A stretch of DNA of 64,000 nucleotides from Desulfosporosinus sp. Sb-LF (GCF_004766055.1 NZ_SPQR01000008.1:186001-250000), one strand, 5' to 3'; shown: positions 47,399 through 56,991, counted from the first letter of the stretch. Program-made: numbers and translations. Notes: generated by a model from the sequence alone, not told the origin.

Positions 47399-47549
47399 AG
47401 TGTAGATGTCCCATGCATCTAGACAAGATAAATCTGCAAAACATTGGATGCATATGACAGGTTCGGATTATTTCAAAATATTAGGAGGATATCAAGGGGG
47501 GATGTGGAAATGTTAAGTGAGTTAAGGATTATGGAAAGAGGAAATTAGT

Positions 47550-48017
47550 GTGAAAAATTCATTGAAAGAGAAACCATTTACCTGTAAACTTCTTATTTTT
47601 ATGCATATTCTATTGGGAATTGGAGCCGTTTTTGGTGGAGTGGTGCTGGTAATTGATCCCAGTGGGGGACTGTTAAAAATGCCAATTACCATACTTGAGA
47701 ATTCACCATTTAATAACTTCTTAATACCCGGGATCATACTCCTTGCAATATTAGGAATAATTCCTTTAATTACTTCATACGCACTTATTACAAAACGGTA
47801 TTGGAAAGCAGCAGATAGTTTAAACATATTCACTGAAATGCATTGGTCGTGGGCATACTCGTTTTATATAGGATTTGCATTAATCATTTGGATTACGGTA
47901 GAGTGCTATTTTGTTAAACAAATAATATTAATCCATGTCGTATACATTTTTATAGGATTAATCATACAAGCTCTCAGTGTGCTACCTTCTGTACAAAAGT
48001 ATTATCGGGTGCGATAA
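47550..48017 (+). CDS. Four-helix membrane protein of unknown function
   Basis: A 155-residue protein with four hydrophobic helices (about 14-36, 53-75, 96-116 and 122-145). It starts at GTG 47550 with GAGGAAA 7 bases before. No family was recognised; small DUF membrane proteins of this shape are common in clostridia. A good terminator follows 64 bases after the stop. Confidence 0.65.
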   Translation: MKNSLKEKPFTCKLLIFMHILLGIGAVFGGVVLVIDPSGGLLKMPITILENSPFNNFLIPGIILLAILGIIPLITSYALITKRYWKAADSLNIFTEMHWSWAYSFYIGFALIIWITVECYFVKQIILIHVVYIFIGLIIQALSVLPSVQKYYRVR

Positions 48018-48081
48018 CCAGTAATCAAATCATGAGTACTATAACCATTAATAGTTAAAAGTTGATTAAGTAAAAAGACAG

Positions 48082-48110
48082 AAAAGGTGGATGTTAATCA
48101 TCCGCCTTTT
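48082..48110 (+). terminator. Terminator
   Basis: A 12-bp stem with one G-U pair (48082-48093 with 48099-48110) and a 5-base loop, with T residues at the end of the stem. Confidence 0.75.
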
Positions 48111-48277
48111 ACATATATCACATCTATAATAGAAGCACTTTTCCTCGGTGGGTTTCAGCATACTTTCAGCTTATCTTCAGGGCTAATTCAGTTCGTCAAA
48201 TTATAATAGAAAAAGTAAGAAGCGACAAACATCACAGGTTGCTATAAGCACAAATCATTCTTAAGGAGGAGCGAAAG

Positions 48278-48688
48278 TTGATCTCTAATGCCGAAAAAAA
48301 TTACTACATTAATGTTCCCTTGACCATTATAGGATTTGCTTGTTTGATTAGTGGTTTTCTGATTGGGGACAAATCATTATCCTTCGGGGGAATAAACATG
48401 AGGAGCCTTCATGTTTGGACAGGGTACATCATGACGGGTTTAATTGTGTTACATCTTGTAATGCATGTTAAATGGATTAAAAACATTACTTTAGGCATTT
48501 TCCAAAATAGGCTCAAGGTAATCTCACTAGCAACTATGGTTCTAATTTCTTTGGGTATCTGTTATGCTACGGGCATAATCGGTCCAAAAGGAAATGAACA
48601 AGGACATTTCCCAAGAGAACAAAATCAACGTATGGATCAATTCAATCAGGATGGAACAAATCTCAATAACACAAATAGCACCCAATAA
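48278..48688 (+). CDS. DUF4405 cytochrome b561-like membrane protein
   Basis: A 136-residue protein with four hydrophobic segments. Histidines in MRSLHVWTGYIMTG and LIVLHLVMHVKW sit in helices in the spacing expected for haem ligands of the DUF4405/cytochrome b family. The last about 30 residues are polar (Gln and Asn rich). It starts at TTG 48278 with AAGGAGGAG in front. It may carry electrons to an unknown partner. It is the only gene of its unit. Confidence 0.75.
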   Translation: MISNAEKNYYINVPLTIIGFACLISGFLIGDKSLSFGGINMRSLHVWTGYIMTGLIVLHLVMHVKWIKNITLGIFQNRLKVISLATMVLISLGICYATGIIGPKGNEQGHFPREQNQRMDQFNQDGTNLNNTNSTQ

Positions 48689-48762
48689 CGCGCGCATTAA
48701 CTTAATCCTAAATTTACTGGTAAAAGAAAACAGTCCTACTACGTTAAATACCAATAGCGTCG

Positions 48763-48817
48763 AAAACTCCTCCAACTCTTAACCGTCTGCAGGTTATTTT
48801 AGAGTTGGAGGAGTTTT
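48763..48817 (+). terminator. Long two-part terminator hairpin
   Basis: Perfect 17-bp arms (48763-48779 with 48801-48817) enclose an inner AACC/GGTT stem (48781-48784 with 48792-48795). The stem ends in four T residues. It follows the DUF4405 gene by 75 bases. Confidence 0.75.
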
Positions 48818-48923
48818 ATTACGTAAAGAAGCGAGTGATCTTCACCTAGCTAGGGGCGATATGATAGGAATTGATTTTCCATGATAATAAGGCTTCGGGA
48901 TGAAATTCTAGGATTTGAACTCG

Positions 48924-50858
48924 TTAGTTTTTGGGATTAAGGTTTGAGTTTTTCGGTATGGGATGGTAAGGAACACTTGTAACAAGAATACTTTTACGGA
49001 AAAGCAGCATAAGCTTCATCAATTGGCCTGTCTGATTATGTAGAATATTTTGCCACAGTTTTTCCGGTACATATTCCGGGATAGCTATTGTTATTGTGTC
49101 AAAATCACAGTCCTTTTCAATGTTATCTACATAATCCAATAGATCATGGACTGTAGCCCGATAAGGAGACTCTACAATTTCTAAAGGGATTTCCATATGC
49201 TGTTCCGCCCAATGTTTTATGAGCTTTGTTGCTCGGTTTGGGTCTGAAGCAATATGAACAGCTGTGACTTGTGGAGTTAACGCATACGCATATTTTAAAG
49301 TTTTTAAAACAATTAAGTTCAAATCGTAAACTGGAACAATAATTTTATTACGATAACTTGATATTTCAATTTTTGACCTTCTTCGATCTATTTTCTTCAC
49401 ATGGTTATGAAAATCATCCGAGGCTTCCTGCGTAATCTCTAAATTTTGGATCTCCTCCTGATAAACATAATGAATAACCCGGAACATCAAAACGAGGAGA
49501 GGCATAATGAGGAGTATAATCCAAGCTCCCTGTTTGAACTTGGTTGTAATAAAGACGAGTAAAACCAGGAATGAAACGATCCCCCCAAAACTAAATATAA
49601 CAAAATCGGACTGCCACTTTACTCCTCTTTCCTTCCAAGTATGCTTAGCAAGCCCTGCGCCAGTTAAGGTAAACGAAATAAACACACCAATTGCGTAAAG
49701 AGGAAGCATCATATGGGTATCTCCGTGAAACACAATAATGAGTAGACTGGAAACGAGGAACAAGGTCCAAATTCCAACACTATAAACTAAACGATCCCCT
49801 AAGTTCTTGAAATATCTCGGAGTGTATCCATCCCGCGCCATTAAGCTTAATAAGATGGGTAACCCGGCATATGGGGTACTTGAAGCAATGACAAGAATCG
49901 CCGCGGCGGTCCCCATCAGGACAAAATAGGGAATAGTTTTTCCAAAGATTATTAACCCTAACTGATTAAGGATGGTATTACCTTCAGATGGGACAAGGTG
50001 GTAAGCACCCGCTAAATACGTCAACCCTATCAGCCCAAGAGATACAATAATAGCTAAAATTAACAAGGTTTTAATAGCCTTCTTTTGGGCCGGGTTCTTG
50101 AACGCAGTAACCCCATTACTCACCGCTTCAAACCCTGTCAAAGCCGTTGTTCCCCCTGCGAACGCCCGAGCTAAGATAAACCAGGTCATTCCACCGACAG
50201 AGGATGATGCAAGTTTCCCTGTTGCTACCGCCGTTGGAGTAACTCCATGGACCAAAATCTCAACTAAGCCAGTTCCGATCAAAAGCGCTAACGTTGCAAT
50301 ATAAAGATACACTGGAATTGAAAATAAGCGGGCTGATTCTTTTAGACCACGTAAATTAATCCATGCCATGAACATAATGACTAAACAATCTGCTAAAACT
50401 TTGTGTCCAGGCGGAGCTAACCAGGAGATAATTCCCGTTAAGTTTTCGATTGCTGAGCTAACACTGACCGCTACTGTCAAAATATAGTCAAGCGTCAGGC
50501 TCGCACCGGCGATAAGACCAAAGTTCTCGCCGAGGTAAGCTTTAGCGATGGTGTAAGATCCCCCGCCTTCGGGGTATTTTTGAATCGCCTTCCGGTAAAC
50601 AAGGAAAATACTGATCACCAGCATCACAATTAAAAGTGAAATCTTCAGAATGTATGCATATCCCAGCGTTCCAGCCAGAAGCAGAACATACAAGATCTCG
50701 TCTGGGGCATACCCCTCAGACGAAATAATGTCTGAACCAAAAACAGGAACCCCTCCGCCAACGCCGACTTTTGACTCCTCAGTATTCTGTGTCGATAGAG
50801 GATGGCCAAAAATAAGAGCGCGGATTCTCAGGGAGAACAGTTTGTTAATATTGGACAT
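48924..50858 (-). CDS. Second KimA-like APC-superfamily transporter
   Basis: A 644-residue protein with twelve membrane helices (about 40-465) and a cytoplasmic tail (about 500-635) that looks like a universal-stress-type domain (PVYDLNLIVLKTLKYA and an LHNQTG strand). The opening SSEGYAPDEILYVL and YPEGGGSYTIAKAYLGENFG are KimA-like, as in the gene at 30737, but the two differ a good deal. Potassium import is the best guess. GGAGGAG lies 10 bases before the ATG. No ydaO riboswitch was found in its leader. Confidence 0.8.
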   Translation of the reverse strand: MSNINKLFSLRIRALIFGHPLSTQNTEESKVGVGGGVPVFGSDIISSEGYAPDEILYVLLLAGTLGYAYILKISLLIVMLVISIFLVYRKAIQKYPEGGGSYTIAKAYLGENFGLIAGASLTLDYILTVAVSVSSAIENLTGIISWLAPPGHKVLADCLVIMFMAWINLRGLKESARLFSIPVYLYIATLALLIGTGLVEILVHGVTPTAVATGKLASSSVGGMTWFILARAFAGGTTALTGFEAVSNGVTAFKNPAQKKAIKTLLILAIIVSLGLIGLTYLAGAYHLVPSEGNTILNQLGLIIFGKTIPYFVLMGTAAAILVIASSTPYAGLPILLSLMARDGYTPRYFKNLGDRLVYSVGIWTLFLVSSLLIIVFHGDTHMMLPLYAIGVFISFTLTGAGLAKHTWKERGVKWQSDFVIFSFGGIVSFLVLLVFITTKFKQGAWIILLIMPLLVLMFRVIHYVYQEEIQNLEITQEASDDFHNHVKKIDRRRSKIEISSYRNKIIVPVYDLNLIVLKTLKYAYALTPQVTAVHIASDPNRATKLIKHWAEQHMEIPLEIVESPYRATVHDLLDYVDNIEKDCDFDTITIAIPEYVPEKLWQNILHNQTGQLMKLMLLFRKSILVTSVPYHPIPKNSNLNPKN

Positions 50859-51070
50859 AAGAAGCTGACTCCTCCTTCTCTTAACAAGATTTATGGACTG
50901 TTTACTATGATGACGCTAAGATCTTATCAGCAATTTAGCTTTCTAATTGAGACAAACGTAACGTAATTCATCCTTAAACCGCGTTAGTTAAATCATTCCC
51001 ATTTTGCATTAGATATTTGCGTCTAAATTAGTAAAACTTAATCAGATGCAGGAAATAATATCGGGCAAAC

Positions 51071-51161
51071 TATCCGCATTCTTGCTAAAGGGGGCCGTAT
51101 CAAACTTGTTCAAAGTTTGTTAAAGCCCCTTTTCATTTGCGGATATACTCAATATTTTTTT
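51071..51161 (+). ncRNA. Candidate small RNA or stand-alone structured terminator
   Basis: Nested stems: TATCCGCA (51071-51078) with TGCGGATA (51138-51145); AAAGGGG (51087-51093) with CCCCTTT (51126-51132); CAAACTT (51101-51107) with AAGTTTG (51113-51119). Seven T residues follow at 51154-51160. No plus-strand gene ends nearby, so the terminator-like end could belong to a short non-coding transcript beginning in the gap. Confidence 0.45.
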
Positions 51162-51565
51162 GCAAATTACTAAAAAGCACCGTTCTTAGTCACCTGAAGG
51201 GGGAGAAGTGCTGATGAAATTCATAAGATATTTCCGTCTTAGGATTATCTGAAACGTAAAGATTCCCTCACGTTATGCACAGCTGGTCGACTCCCCATGT
51301 AAATGATTTACCAGAATATGTAGTTCTATTAAATAGTCTTAACCTTGTTCGAGACACATGTTGATTCTTTCATGCCAATCGGTGCAAAATGGTACCCACT
51401 CCTCACGAAATGGCAAGCTAACAGTCAATGTACTCGTTGTTAACAACACTTCGGCCGCCGACTGTGTGAAGTCAGACGTACTTGAATTTCAGTTTTAGAA
51501 GAGCAACTTTATAATTTGGCGACTGCATAAAATTTGTATATAATAATCATGGAGGTGTGATTGCT
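51162..51565. other. Gap without a recognised gene
   Basis: Short open frames exist (for example a 30-codon frame from ATG near 51271 reading HSWSTPHVNDLPEYVV), and a GGGGGAGAAG stretch near 51200 is followed by a 12-codon frame. None was recognised. It may hold decayed coding material. Confidence 0.3.
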
Positions 51566-52033
51566 TTGAGGAGATTTTTATTTAACCAACTTAAGGTTAT
51601 ACGTAGTAACACTATTAATACAGTAAAAGAACTCGGTGAAAACCAAGCGGATTTAGTACCTGAAGGATTCAACAATAACATTCGATGGAATCTCGGTCAT
51701 GTTTATCTATCACAAGAACGATTTGCTTTTAACTTCGCACAAGAGCCAATGGTAGTCCCAAACGGATTTACAGAGTTATTTGGACGTGACTCAAAACCCT
51801 CTGAGTGGAAAGTACAACCACCAACATTACCTGTACTAATTCAATTATTGGAAGATCAAACAAACCGGATCGAAGAAAAATTAAGCAATCGTCTAGACGA
51901 AGTCGTTGCAAACCCACTCACTATGCCTTCTGGGTTAACCCTAAAGACGATTGGCGAATATCTTATATTTTCCATGTATCATGAAGGTATGCATGTTCAA
52001 ACAATTAATATGTTGAAGAGATTTAGTGCATAA
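51566..52033 (+). CDS. DinB-superfamily protein
   Basis: A 155-residue four-helix-bundle protein. The GHVYLSQERFAF stretch with His and the late MYHEGMHVQTI with two His are the metal-site pattern of the DinB/YfiT superfamily. Members include bacillithiol and mycothiol S-transferases, so a thiol-transfer role is possible but not shown. TTG 51566 is chosen because GGAGG lies 10 bases before it; a GTG at 51557 is too close. A hairpin follows the stop. Confidence 0.8.
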   Translation: MRRFLFNQLKVIRSNTINTVKELGENQADLVPEGFNNNIRWNLGHVYLSQERFAFNFAQEPMVVPNGFTELFGRDSKPSEWKVQPPTLPVLIQLLEDQTNRIEEKLSNRLDEVVANPLTMPSGLTLKTIGEYLIFSMYHEGMHVQTINMLKRFSA

Positions 52034-52035
52034 GG

Positions 52036-52069
52036 TAAGGGTCTTCGCGGGTTAACGTGAAGACCCTTA
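52036..52069 (+). terminator. Hairpin after the DinB gene
   Basis: A 14-bp stem with one G-U pair and a 6-base loop, 3 bases after the stop codon. There is no T-run after it. Confidence 0.6.
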
Positions 52070-52103
52070 TAAATAAAGGATTCATTTCATTCTCCTTGGC
52101 CGT

Positions 52104-52214
52104 TTTAACTAGGGCCTTGCAAATCTGTCGTTTTTCCAACCATTCTAACAGCAACAATTAACGTCTCAGATACCCCGAGTTGGCCTTGATTAAGTTGCTC
52201 GATTGGGTGTTTTT
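52104..52214 (-). pseudogene. Possible C-terminal coding relic
   Basis: On the minus strand a frame of about 36 codons between two stops reads EQLNQGQLGVSETLIVAV and ends KTTDLQGPS before TAA. It has coding-like composition but no start and no recognised family. The rest of the gap 52070-52323 shows nothing clear. Confidence 0.25.
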
Positions 52215-52323
52215 AATGAGGTGAGAGTACTAGCTTCGATACTGCTTTGAAAGCCTAAGAACCCTCACCAACGTCAAGAAATGGGCCGATTGTAAATCAT
52301 TAAAAATAAAGGTAATTATGAAC

Positions 52324-52920
52324 TTAATGCAAGTCCCCTTTAGCAAACTTTCCATAATGTAATATCCGTAGAACTAAATTTGTTAAAGGTTTAAATATAG
52401 GATTAATTCGCCATATAACTCTAGAACTAACAAAACCTATTAGTACACTTGCAAGAATATCTGTTGGCCAATGTACACCAGCGTAAACACGAGCAATCGC
52501 AACAAGGATGGCTAATAGTGTAAAACTCCATCTCACCCAAATATGGGCTTTATTCCAAGACGCAGCTGCAAAACCGAAACTGCCTGAAGTGTGGTCACTA
52601 GGAAATGAGGCATCAACCGAATGGGGGATAAGCTGTGTAAAGGTACCTTTTGGAAGTGTAACAAAAGGGCGTGGCCGAAACCAAATATTAGAAATAACGA
52701 GATTAATAATAAGTGCTAGAATACCAGACAATCCCATGATGACTAGAGCATGACGGCGATCAGTATCCGGTTTGGGTAGGGTAAACAAGGCAATTATAAA
52801 TAGTAAGGCATAGATTTCTAGGGCATATTGAGCTAAAAATGACATAATAAGGTCTAAACTGTGGAAATGTCCTGCCCATTGATTAAGGGCATGGTAACCC
52901 AAAAGATCGAATGAATTCAC
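52324..52920 (-). CDS. PAP2-family phosphatase, BcrC-like
   Basis: A 198-residue membrane enzyme with about six helices. The three phosphatase motifs are present: an N-x-x-x-x-x-RPRP box (WFRPRPF), PSDHTSGSFG and RVYAGVHWPTD. This pattern and length fit undecaprenyl-diphosphate phosphatase BcrC, which recycles the wall lipid carrier and gives bacitracin resistance; other lipid phosphatases remain possible. The start ATG at 52920 has AGGAG 10 bases upstream. Confidence 0.85.
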   Translation of the reverse strand: MNSFDLLGYHALNQWAGHFHSLDLIMSFLAQYALEIYALLFIIALFTLPKPDTDRRHALVIMGLSGILALIINLVISNIWFRPRPFVTLPKGTFTQLIPHSVDASFPSDHTSGSFGFAAASWNKAHIWVRWSFTLLAILVAIARVYAGVHWPTDILASVLIGFVSSRVIWRINPIFKPLTNLVLRILHYGKFAKGDLH

Positions 52921-53081
52921 TTTTCTGATACTCCTTTAGTTGTTATAATGAACTACATTAAAAATTGAATTGTTAAAATATGAGTGCTTGAGAATGTTTT
53001 TGGAAAAACTACCTTAAACTCAAATCGGACAATATAGAAAACGTCTTAAGGTTAACGTTAACTATGGTGAAAGGAGTAACC

Positions 53082-54365
53082 ATGACTTCTCAGCTTATTT
53101 TCCACTATATTACGCAATATGGATATGTTGGATTATATTTAATTGTGGGCATTTCCATTTTAGGGCTTCCTGTTCCTGATGAATTGCTAATGACTTTTGT
53201 TGGTTTTCTTACATATACAGGTCAGTTAAATAATGTTTTGGCTATTCTATTTGCTGCTATGGGTTGTTGTACAGCTGTCACAATCGAATACTTATTGGGA
53301 ACATTTTTCCAACAGAAAGTCTTGGCGCTTCTAAAAAAGCATACAGGAAGCTCAAGGATAGAAAAAGTATTGAACTGGTATCATCAGCATGGTGGGAAGC
53401 TTCTAACTGCAGGATACTTTATTCCTGGAGTACGTCATGTCTCAGGTTTCGTTGCAGGTATGAGTAGAATGAGTTACCGGAAGTTTGCAACCTTTGCCTA
53501 CCTGGGAGCATTTTTATGGACAACCTTGTTTATAACTCTTGGTAGACTCCTTGGAAGTCGATGGGAAACACTATTGCCGATCATACATCGGTATTCTCGC
53601 ATTTTGGGTATCACTGCAATAGTATTCTTTTTTACGTTCTTCCTTGTCTATAAGGATCATGAACGTTTAATTCTATGGTTGCAAAACCAACTTTTGATAC
53701 TGGCAAACCGTTATCAGTCACTTGGTAAAAGGCGTGTCATTGTGCTGGTAGGAGGTATCACCTTTATAACACTTTTTCTCATATTGATGGGATTGATTCA
53801 GGATCTTGTTTTCCATGAAGTTGGCGAGTTTGATAACTTCGTAGTATCTTTGCTGGAAGCTACTTCAATGTCTTCGGTAATTAACTTGATGCGAATGGTT
53901 AATGCATTTGGTACTCATATGATATTAATGCTATGGTTTCTTTTAGTAGTGTTTGTAATAAGAGTCAGGACTAAACTATGGACGCATGTGCTTCCTCTGG
54001 CAATGGCATGGGGAGGAGGTACGGTTATTGACTATCTTTTTAGGTTTTTCTTTCGTGGTGAAAATGTAAACGTTTTTGAAAACCTTTCACCATTTCAAGC
54101 ACCAAGCTCTGGATTCTTAATTGCCGCCTTATCTTTTTATGCTATCTTAGGATACTTTATTGGGCGAAACCAATCAAGGTCTATTCAAGTATTTATAATA
54201 ATTAGCGAATTTGCCTTAATGTTTCTCTTAGCAATTAGCCCCATTTATCTTCGTATACATGCGCCTAGTGCCATGGTCACAAGCTTGACAGTGAGTGGGC
54301 TATGGTTTTTAGTGTGCGTATTTACTTATGAGTTTTGCATTTATAAGAAAAGAGATATGCTATAA
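53082..54365 (+). CDS. DedA membrane protein fused to a PAP2-like domain without catalytic residues
   Basis: A 427-residue protein. The first about 200 residues are a DedA-type (VTT) domain: LPVPDELLMTFVGFL, the F-x-x-x-R-x-x-P-G box as YFIPGVRHVSGFVAG, and GAFLWTT; DedA proteins move phospholipids or undecaprenyl phosphate across the membrane. The rest (about 210-425) has the helix pattern of PAP2, but the expected R-P, P-S-G-H and H-x-x-x-D residues read RGENVN, PSSGF and HAPSA. It is likely an inactive PAP2 fold. ATG 53082 has AAAGGAG 5 bases before it; ATG 53064 lacks one. It is divergent from the active PAP2 gene. Confidence 0.82.
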   Translation: MTSQLIFHYITQYGYVGLYLIVGISILGLPVPDELLMTFVGFLTYTGQLNNVLAILFAAMGCCTAVTIEYLLGTFFQQKVLALLKKHTGSSRIEKVLNWYHQHGGKLLTAGYFIPGVRHVSGFVAGMSRMSYRKFATFAYLGAFLWTTLFITLGRLLGSRWETLLPIIHRYSRILGITAIVFFFTFFLVYKDHERLILWLQNQLLILANRYQSLGKRRVIVLVGGITFITLFLILMGLIQDLVFHEVGEFDNFVVSLLEATSMSSVINLMRMVNAFGTHMILMLWFLLVVFVIRVRTKLWTHVLPLAMAWGGGTVIDYLFRFFFRGENVNVFENLSPFQAPSSGFLIAALSFYAILGYFIGRNQSRSIQVFIIISEFALMFLLAISPIYLRIHAPSAMVTSLTVSGLWFLVCVFTYEFCIYKKRDML

Positions 54366-54436
54366 TGAACGGTTAATTATCATTGGGAGTTTGATATATA
54401 TCCTCTAATGTAAAATTGTTTATAGGAGTGTGACAT

Positions 54437-54982
54437 GTGAAAGATCCAAAAAGTGAACAAGATCAAGAAGTAAACAAGAACTCGGTCCCAACTATTAGCG
54501 ATGCTCATGCCGATCGCATTGATCGACTCGTCGATGAATATAAAAGTCATATTCTAACACAACTAAACGCTCGAGAATATCGTGAGACGACCCGTTCAGA
54601 CCATTTAGCTGACAAGGTAGCTCTTTTTGCTGGCAGTTGGAAGTTCATTATCATTTTTACATCATTCCTCACATTTTGGATGGTCTGGAACACGCTTTCA
54701 TTTACAAGCGCACTTCATTTTGATGTTGCACCCTTCATTCTTCTGAATCTTATTCTTTCGTTCACTGCTGCATTTCAAGCTCCCTTTATTATCATGAGTC
54801 AAAACCGACAAGCCATACGAGACAAACATGAAGCTGTCGTTGACTTTTCCATTAACTACAAAGCAGAGTTGGAAATTGACGATCTGCAAAAGCATCTTCA
54901 CCATCTTGAACTTCAGGTTGCAGACATTCATCACATGCTTCATAAGGTTCACAGTAAACAAACAGAGAAGGAGAACCCTTGA
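54437..54982 (+). CDS. DUF1003 membrane protein
   Basis: A 181-residue protein with DUF1003 features: DHLADKVALFAGSWKFI before the first helix, FTSFLTFWMVWNTL as helix 1, AFQAPFIIMSQNRQ after helix 2 with conserved Gln-Asn-Arg, and a C-terminal coiled coil rich in His. It starts at GTG 54437 with TAGGAG in front. It lies 70 bases after the DedA fusion gene. Function is unknown. Confidence 0.85.
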   Translation: MKDPKSEQDQEVNKNSVPTISDAHADRIDRLVDEYKSHILTQLNAREYRETTRSDHLADKVALFAGSWKFIIIFTSFLTFWMVWNTLSFTSALHFDVAPFILLNLILSFTAAFQAPFIIMSQNRQAIRDKHEAVVDFSINYKAELEIDDLQKHLHHLELQVADIHHMLHKVHSKQTEKENP

Positions 54983-55191
54983 AAAAAGCAAGAAATTGCT
55001 CTCAATAAGATTCTTGAATCCTAATGGAAGTAAGTGATCGGCCTTTTTGTTTTATCTTGGAATATTTACGTTAAGTTTTACTGTTGATATTTTTGCCATT
55101 AATGATCTTGATAACTACTTGATAGGTTGCTCACATTTTCATAATAATTTAAGAGTAGTGTAGTTGGTATTACAATATCAGGTTTCCGAAA

Positions 55192-55785
55192 ATGGCAGAA
55201 GCTGAAGTAATTCTTTGGAGCAAATATGACAAAAAGGTCGTGAATGGAATGGATAGTGCACGAAGCACAAAGAAACTTCTATTTGAAACACTAGGAATTA
55301 TAATATTCTCAATCACCCTATCCTGGGGATTGCGAAGCTCCGTTGTTGAAGCAATAACTGTTCCGACCGGGTCGATGTTACCAACAATCCAGTTGCAGGA
55401 CAGGTTAGTAGTCGACAAATTATATTATAAGTTGTCGGAAATTAAAAGAGGGGACATAATCGTCTTTCATCCACTAACAAATGTTGATTCGAGTGGTGAC
55501 CTTTGGATCAAAAGGATTATTGGTCTGCCAGGTGACAAAGTGGAGATTAAAGATGGTAAGGTTTTTATTAATGACAATGCATTAATAGAATCCTACGAAA
55601 TGACGCAACCTGATTATACTTATGGTCCAGTGGTGATTCCAAAAGACTCGTATTTTGTACTAGGTGATAATCGTAACAATAGTCTAGATAGTCATTATTG
55701 GGGCGTATTACCAGCAAAAAATGTTGAGGGAAGAGCCTTATTTAGATACTGGCCACTTAAGCATTTTGGATTGCTGGCAAAATAG
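55192..55785 (+). CDS. lepB: Signal peptidase I
   Basis: A 197-residue type I signal peptidase that removes signal peptides outside the membrane. One helix (about 30-48) is followed by PTGSMLPTI with the catalytic Ser 61, the KRGDIIVFH box, and WIKRIIGLPGDKVE with the catalytic Lys 107. GDNRNNSLDSHYWG is the box E landmark. No clear ribosome-binding site precedes ATG 55192; ATG 55249 (MDSARSTKK) is a possible alternative. The length is normal for Gram-positive enzymes. Confidence 0.93.
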   Translation: MAEAEVILWSKYDKKVVNGMDSARSTKKLLFETLGIIIFSITLSWGLRSSVVEAITVPTGSMLPTIQLQDRLVVDKLYYKLSEIKRGDIIVFHPLTNVDSSGDLWIKRIIGLPGDKVEIKDGKVFINDNALIESYEMTQPDYTYGPVVIPKDSYFVLGDNRNNSLDSHYWGVLPAKNVEGRALFRYWPLKHFGLLAK

Positions 55786-55881
55786 GTACAACAGAGTTTT
55801 TCTAATGAAGGATTTTAACGTCGAATATGGCAAATCGCAACTTTTTGAGATGGTGTACATATTAAACAATTGCATAGTATT

Positions 55882-55992
55882 GAAAGATCACTTTTGCCTT
55901 TAAAGGACTTATTGACGAATTATTGCAGGTATTCCGCCATGAGATTAGCCATATTTGGAGCTATCTCATGGTGGGCGCTGTCATCGTTATTG
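55882..55992 (+). pseudogene. Possible C-terminal relic
   Basis: A 37-codon frame after an in-frame TGA reads GLIDELLQVFRHEISHIW, then a hydrophobic stretch ending GAVIVIVGPSR before TAA. It has no start signal and no recognised family. The gap 55786-56232 also holds a terminator-like hairpin at 56021. Confidence 0.25.
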
Positions 55993-56020
55993 TGGGTCCA
56001 AGTAGGTAAAGAAACCTCTC

Positions 56021-56044
56021 GTCCTCATCGGAAACGGTGAGGGC
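56021..56044 (+). terminator. Terminator-like hairpin
   Basis: A 10-bp stem with G-U pairs (56021-56030 with 56035-56044) closed by a GAAA tetraloop, followed by five T residues. Confidence 0.75.
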
Positions 56045-56232
56045 ATTTTTCGCTCCTCATATTTTCCATTATAAGCTTGACATATTCTCCATACAAAGGT
56101 CACGGAATGGTAACAGGTTTATACTATTATAAGAAAACAACAGATGATGATTACTCGCTAGTTAAGTAGCTTGGGAATTATCCATACCTGTTTTGCCTTA
56201 AATTATTTATGTCAAAAGGAGCTAAAATTTTA

Positions 56233-56712
56233 ATGAGATTTAAGAGAGACGACGCGTTGAAGAAATCCAAGCGTCCTGCTGGTTCTATCGTATTGTATGT
56301 TGCCGCTATCGTTGTGACGATCATTGGGGTCGCTTTTTTGGTGACAAATATTGTGCTGTTCCAAAAAAGCTTGGCTCAATACGTTGCACAAGGGTATGCC
56401 GCAGCTGACGTCGCTAGCCAATTAATACCTAGCCAATTGTTACCGGGAATTTATGAACCTATCGGTGTCTATGGCGGTATCGCTCTCATTTTGTTTGGAG
56501 CCGGTGTGATCAATCAGAAGATTTCAAAAAGCCTAAAAATGTTGGAGGACCTTAGGGTAGAAGGTGCTGAACTCGATGCCGATGAGATTGATATCGAGGC
56601 TTCTGATGTTGATGGGTTAGAACCTAATGGTCTTAAGAGTGGTGAGTTAGGATCGAGTGAGTTTGAGACGGGTAAGATCGGAACGGACGAGGTCCAAGCC
56701 GTCGAGATTTAG
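56233..56712 (+). CDS. Two-helix membrane protein with acidic tail, unknown function
   Basis: A 159-residue protein. Two hydrophobic helices (about 15-40 and 70-92) are followed by a strongly acidic C-terminal tail (about 105-159, rich in Asp, Glu and Gly), probably unstructured and cytoplasmic. ATG 56233 follows AAAGGAG by 11 bases; ATG 56209 is upstream of that site. No family was recognised. Confidence 0.65.
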   Translation: MRFKRDDALKKSKRPAGSIVLYVAAIVVTIIGVAFLVTNIVLFQKSLAQYVAQGYAAADVASQLIPSQLLPGIYEPIGVYGGIALILFGAGVINQKISKSLKMLEDLRVEGAELDADEIDIEASDVDGLEPNGLKSGELGSSEFETGKIGTDEVQAVEI

Positions 56713-56991
56713 CTTATGTTATAAGAGCCAAGGCAGTGAGTATAAGATTGTCGTGGCATCCTTAACGATGCGCAACACGTAATGTTGCAGAGAAATCTTC
56801 TCTACACTTGTGTCACTAAGGTTAAGAGAGTTTTTGTTCTAGTGGGTATAAAGAAAGCAGTTAGTATGGCAGTTCGCAATAATAAGACGTCCAAGAGAAA
56901 TACCCGTTTGGTTGAGAGACTATCGAAGAATATGGAAGGTACAAGAACAGGTGTTACACAAAGTAGATAGTTAGTTATATTCTGATAGGCA

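Noticed and set aside
56782-56970. 62-codon frame with a basic C-terminus
   Set aside because: No ribosome-binding site, no family, and a codon pattern like non-coding sequence. A shorter version from the ATG near 56868 cannot be excluded but is unsupported.
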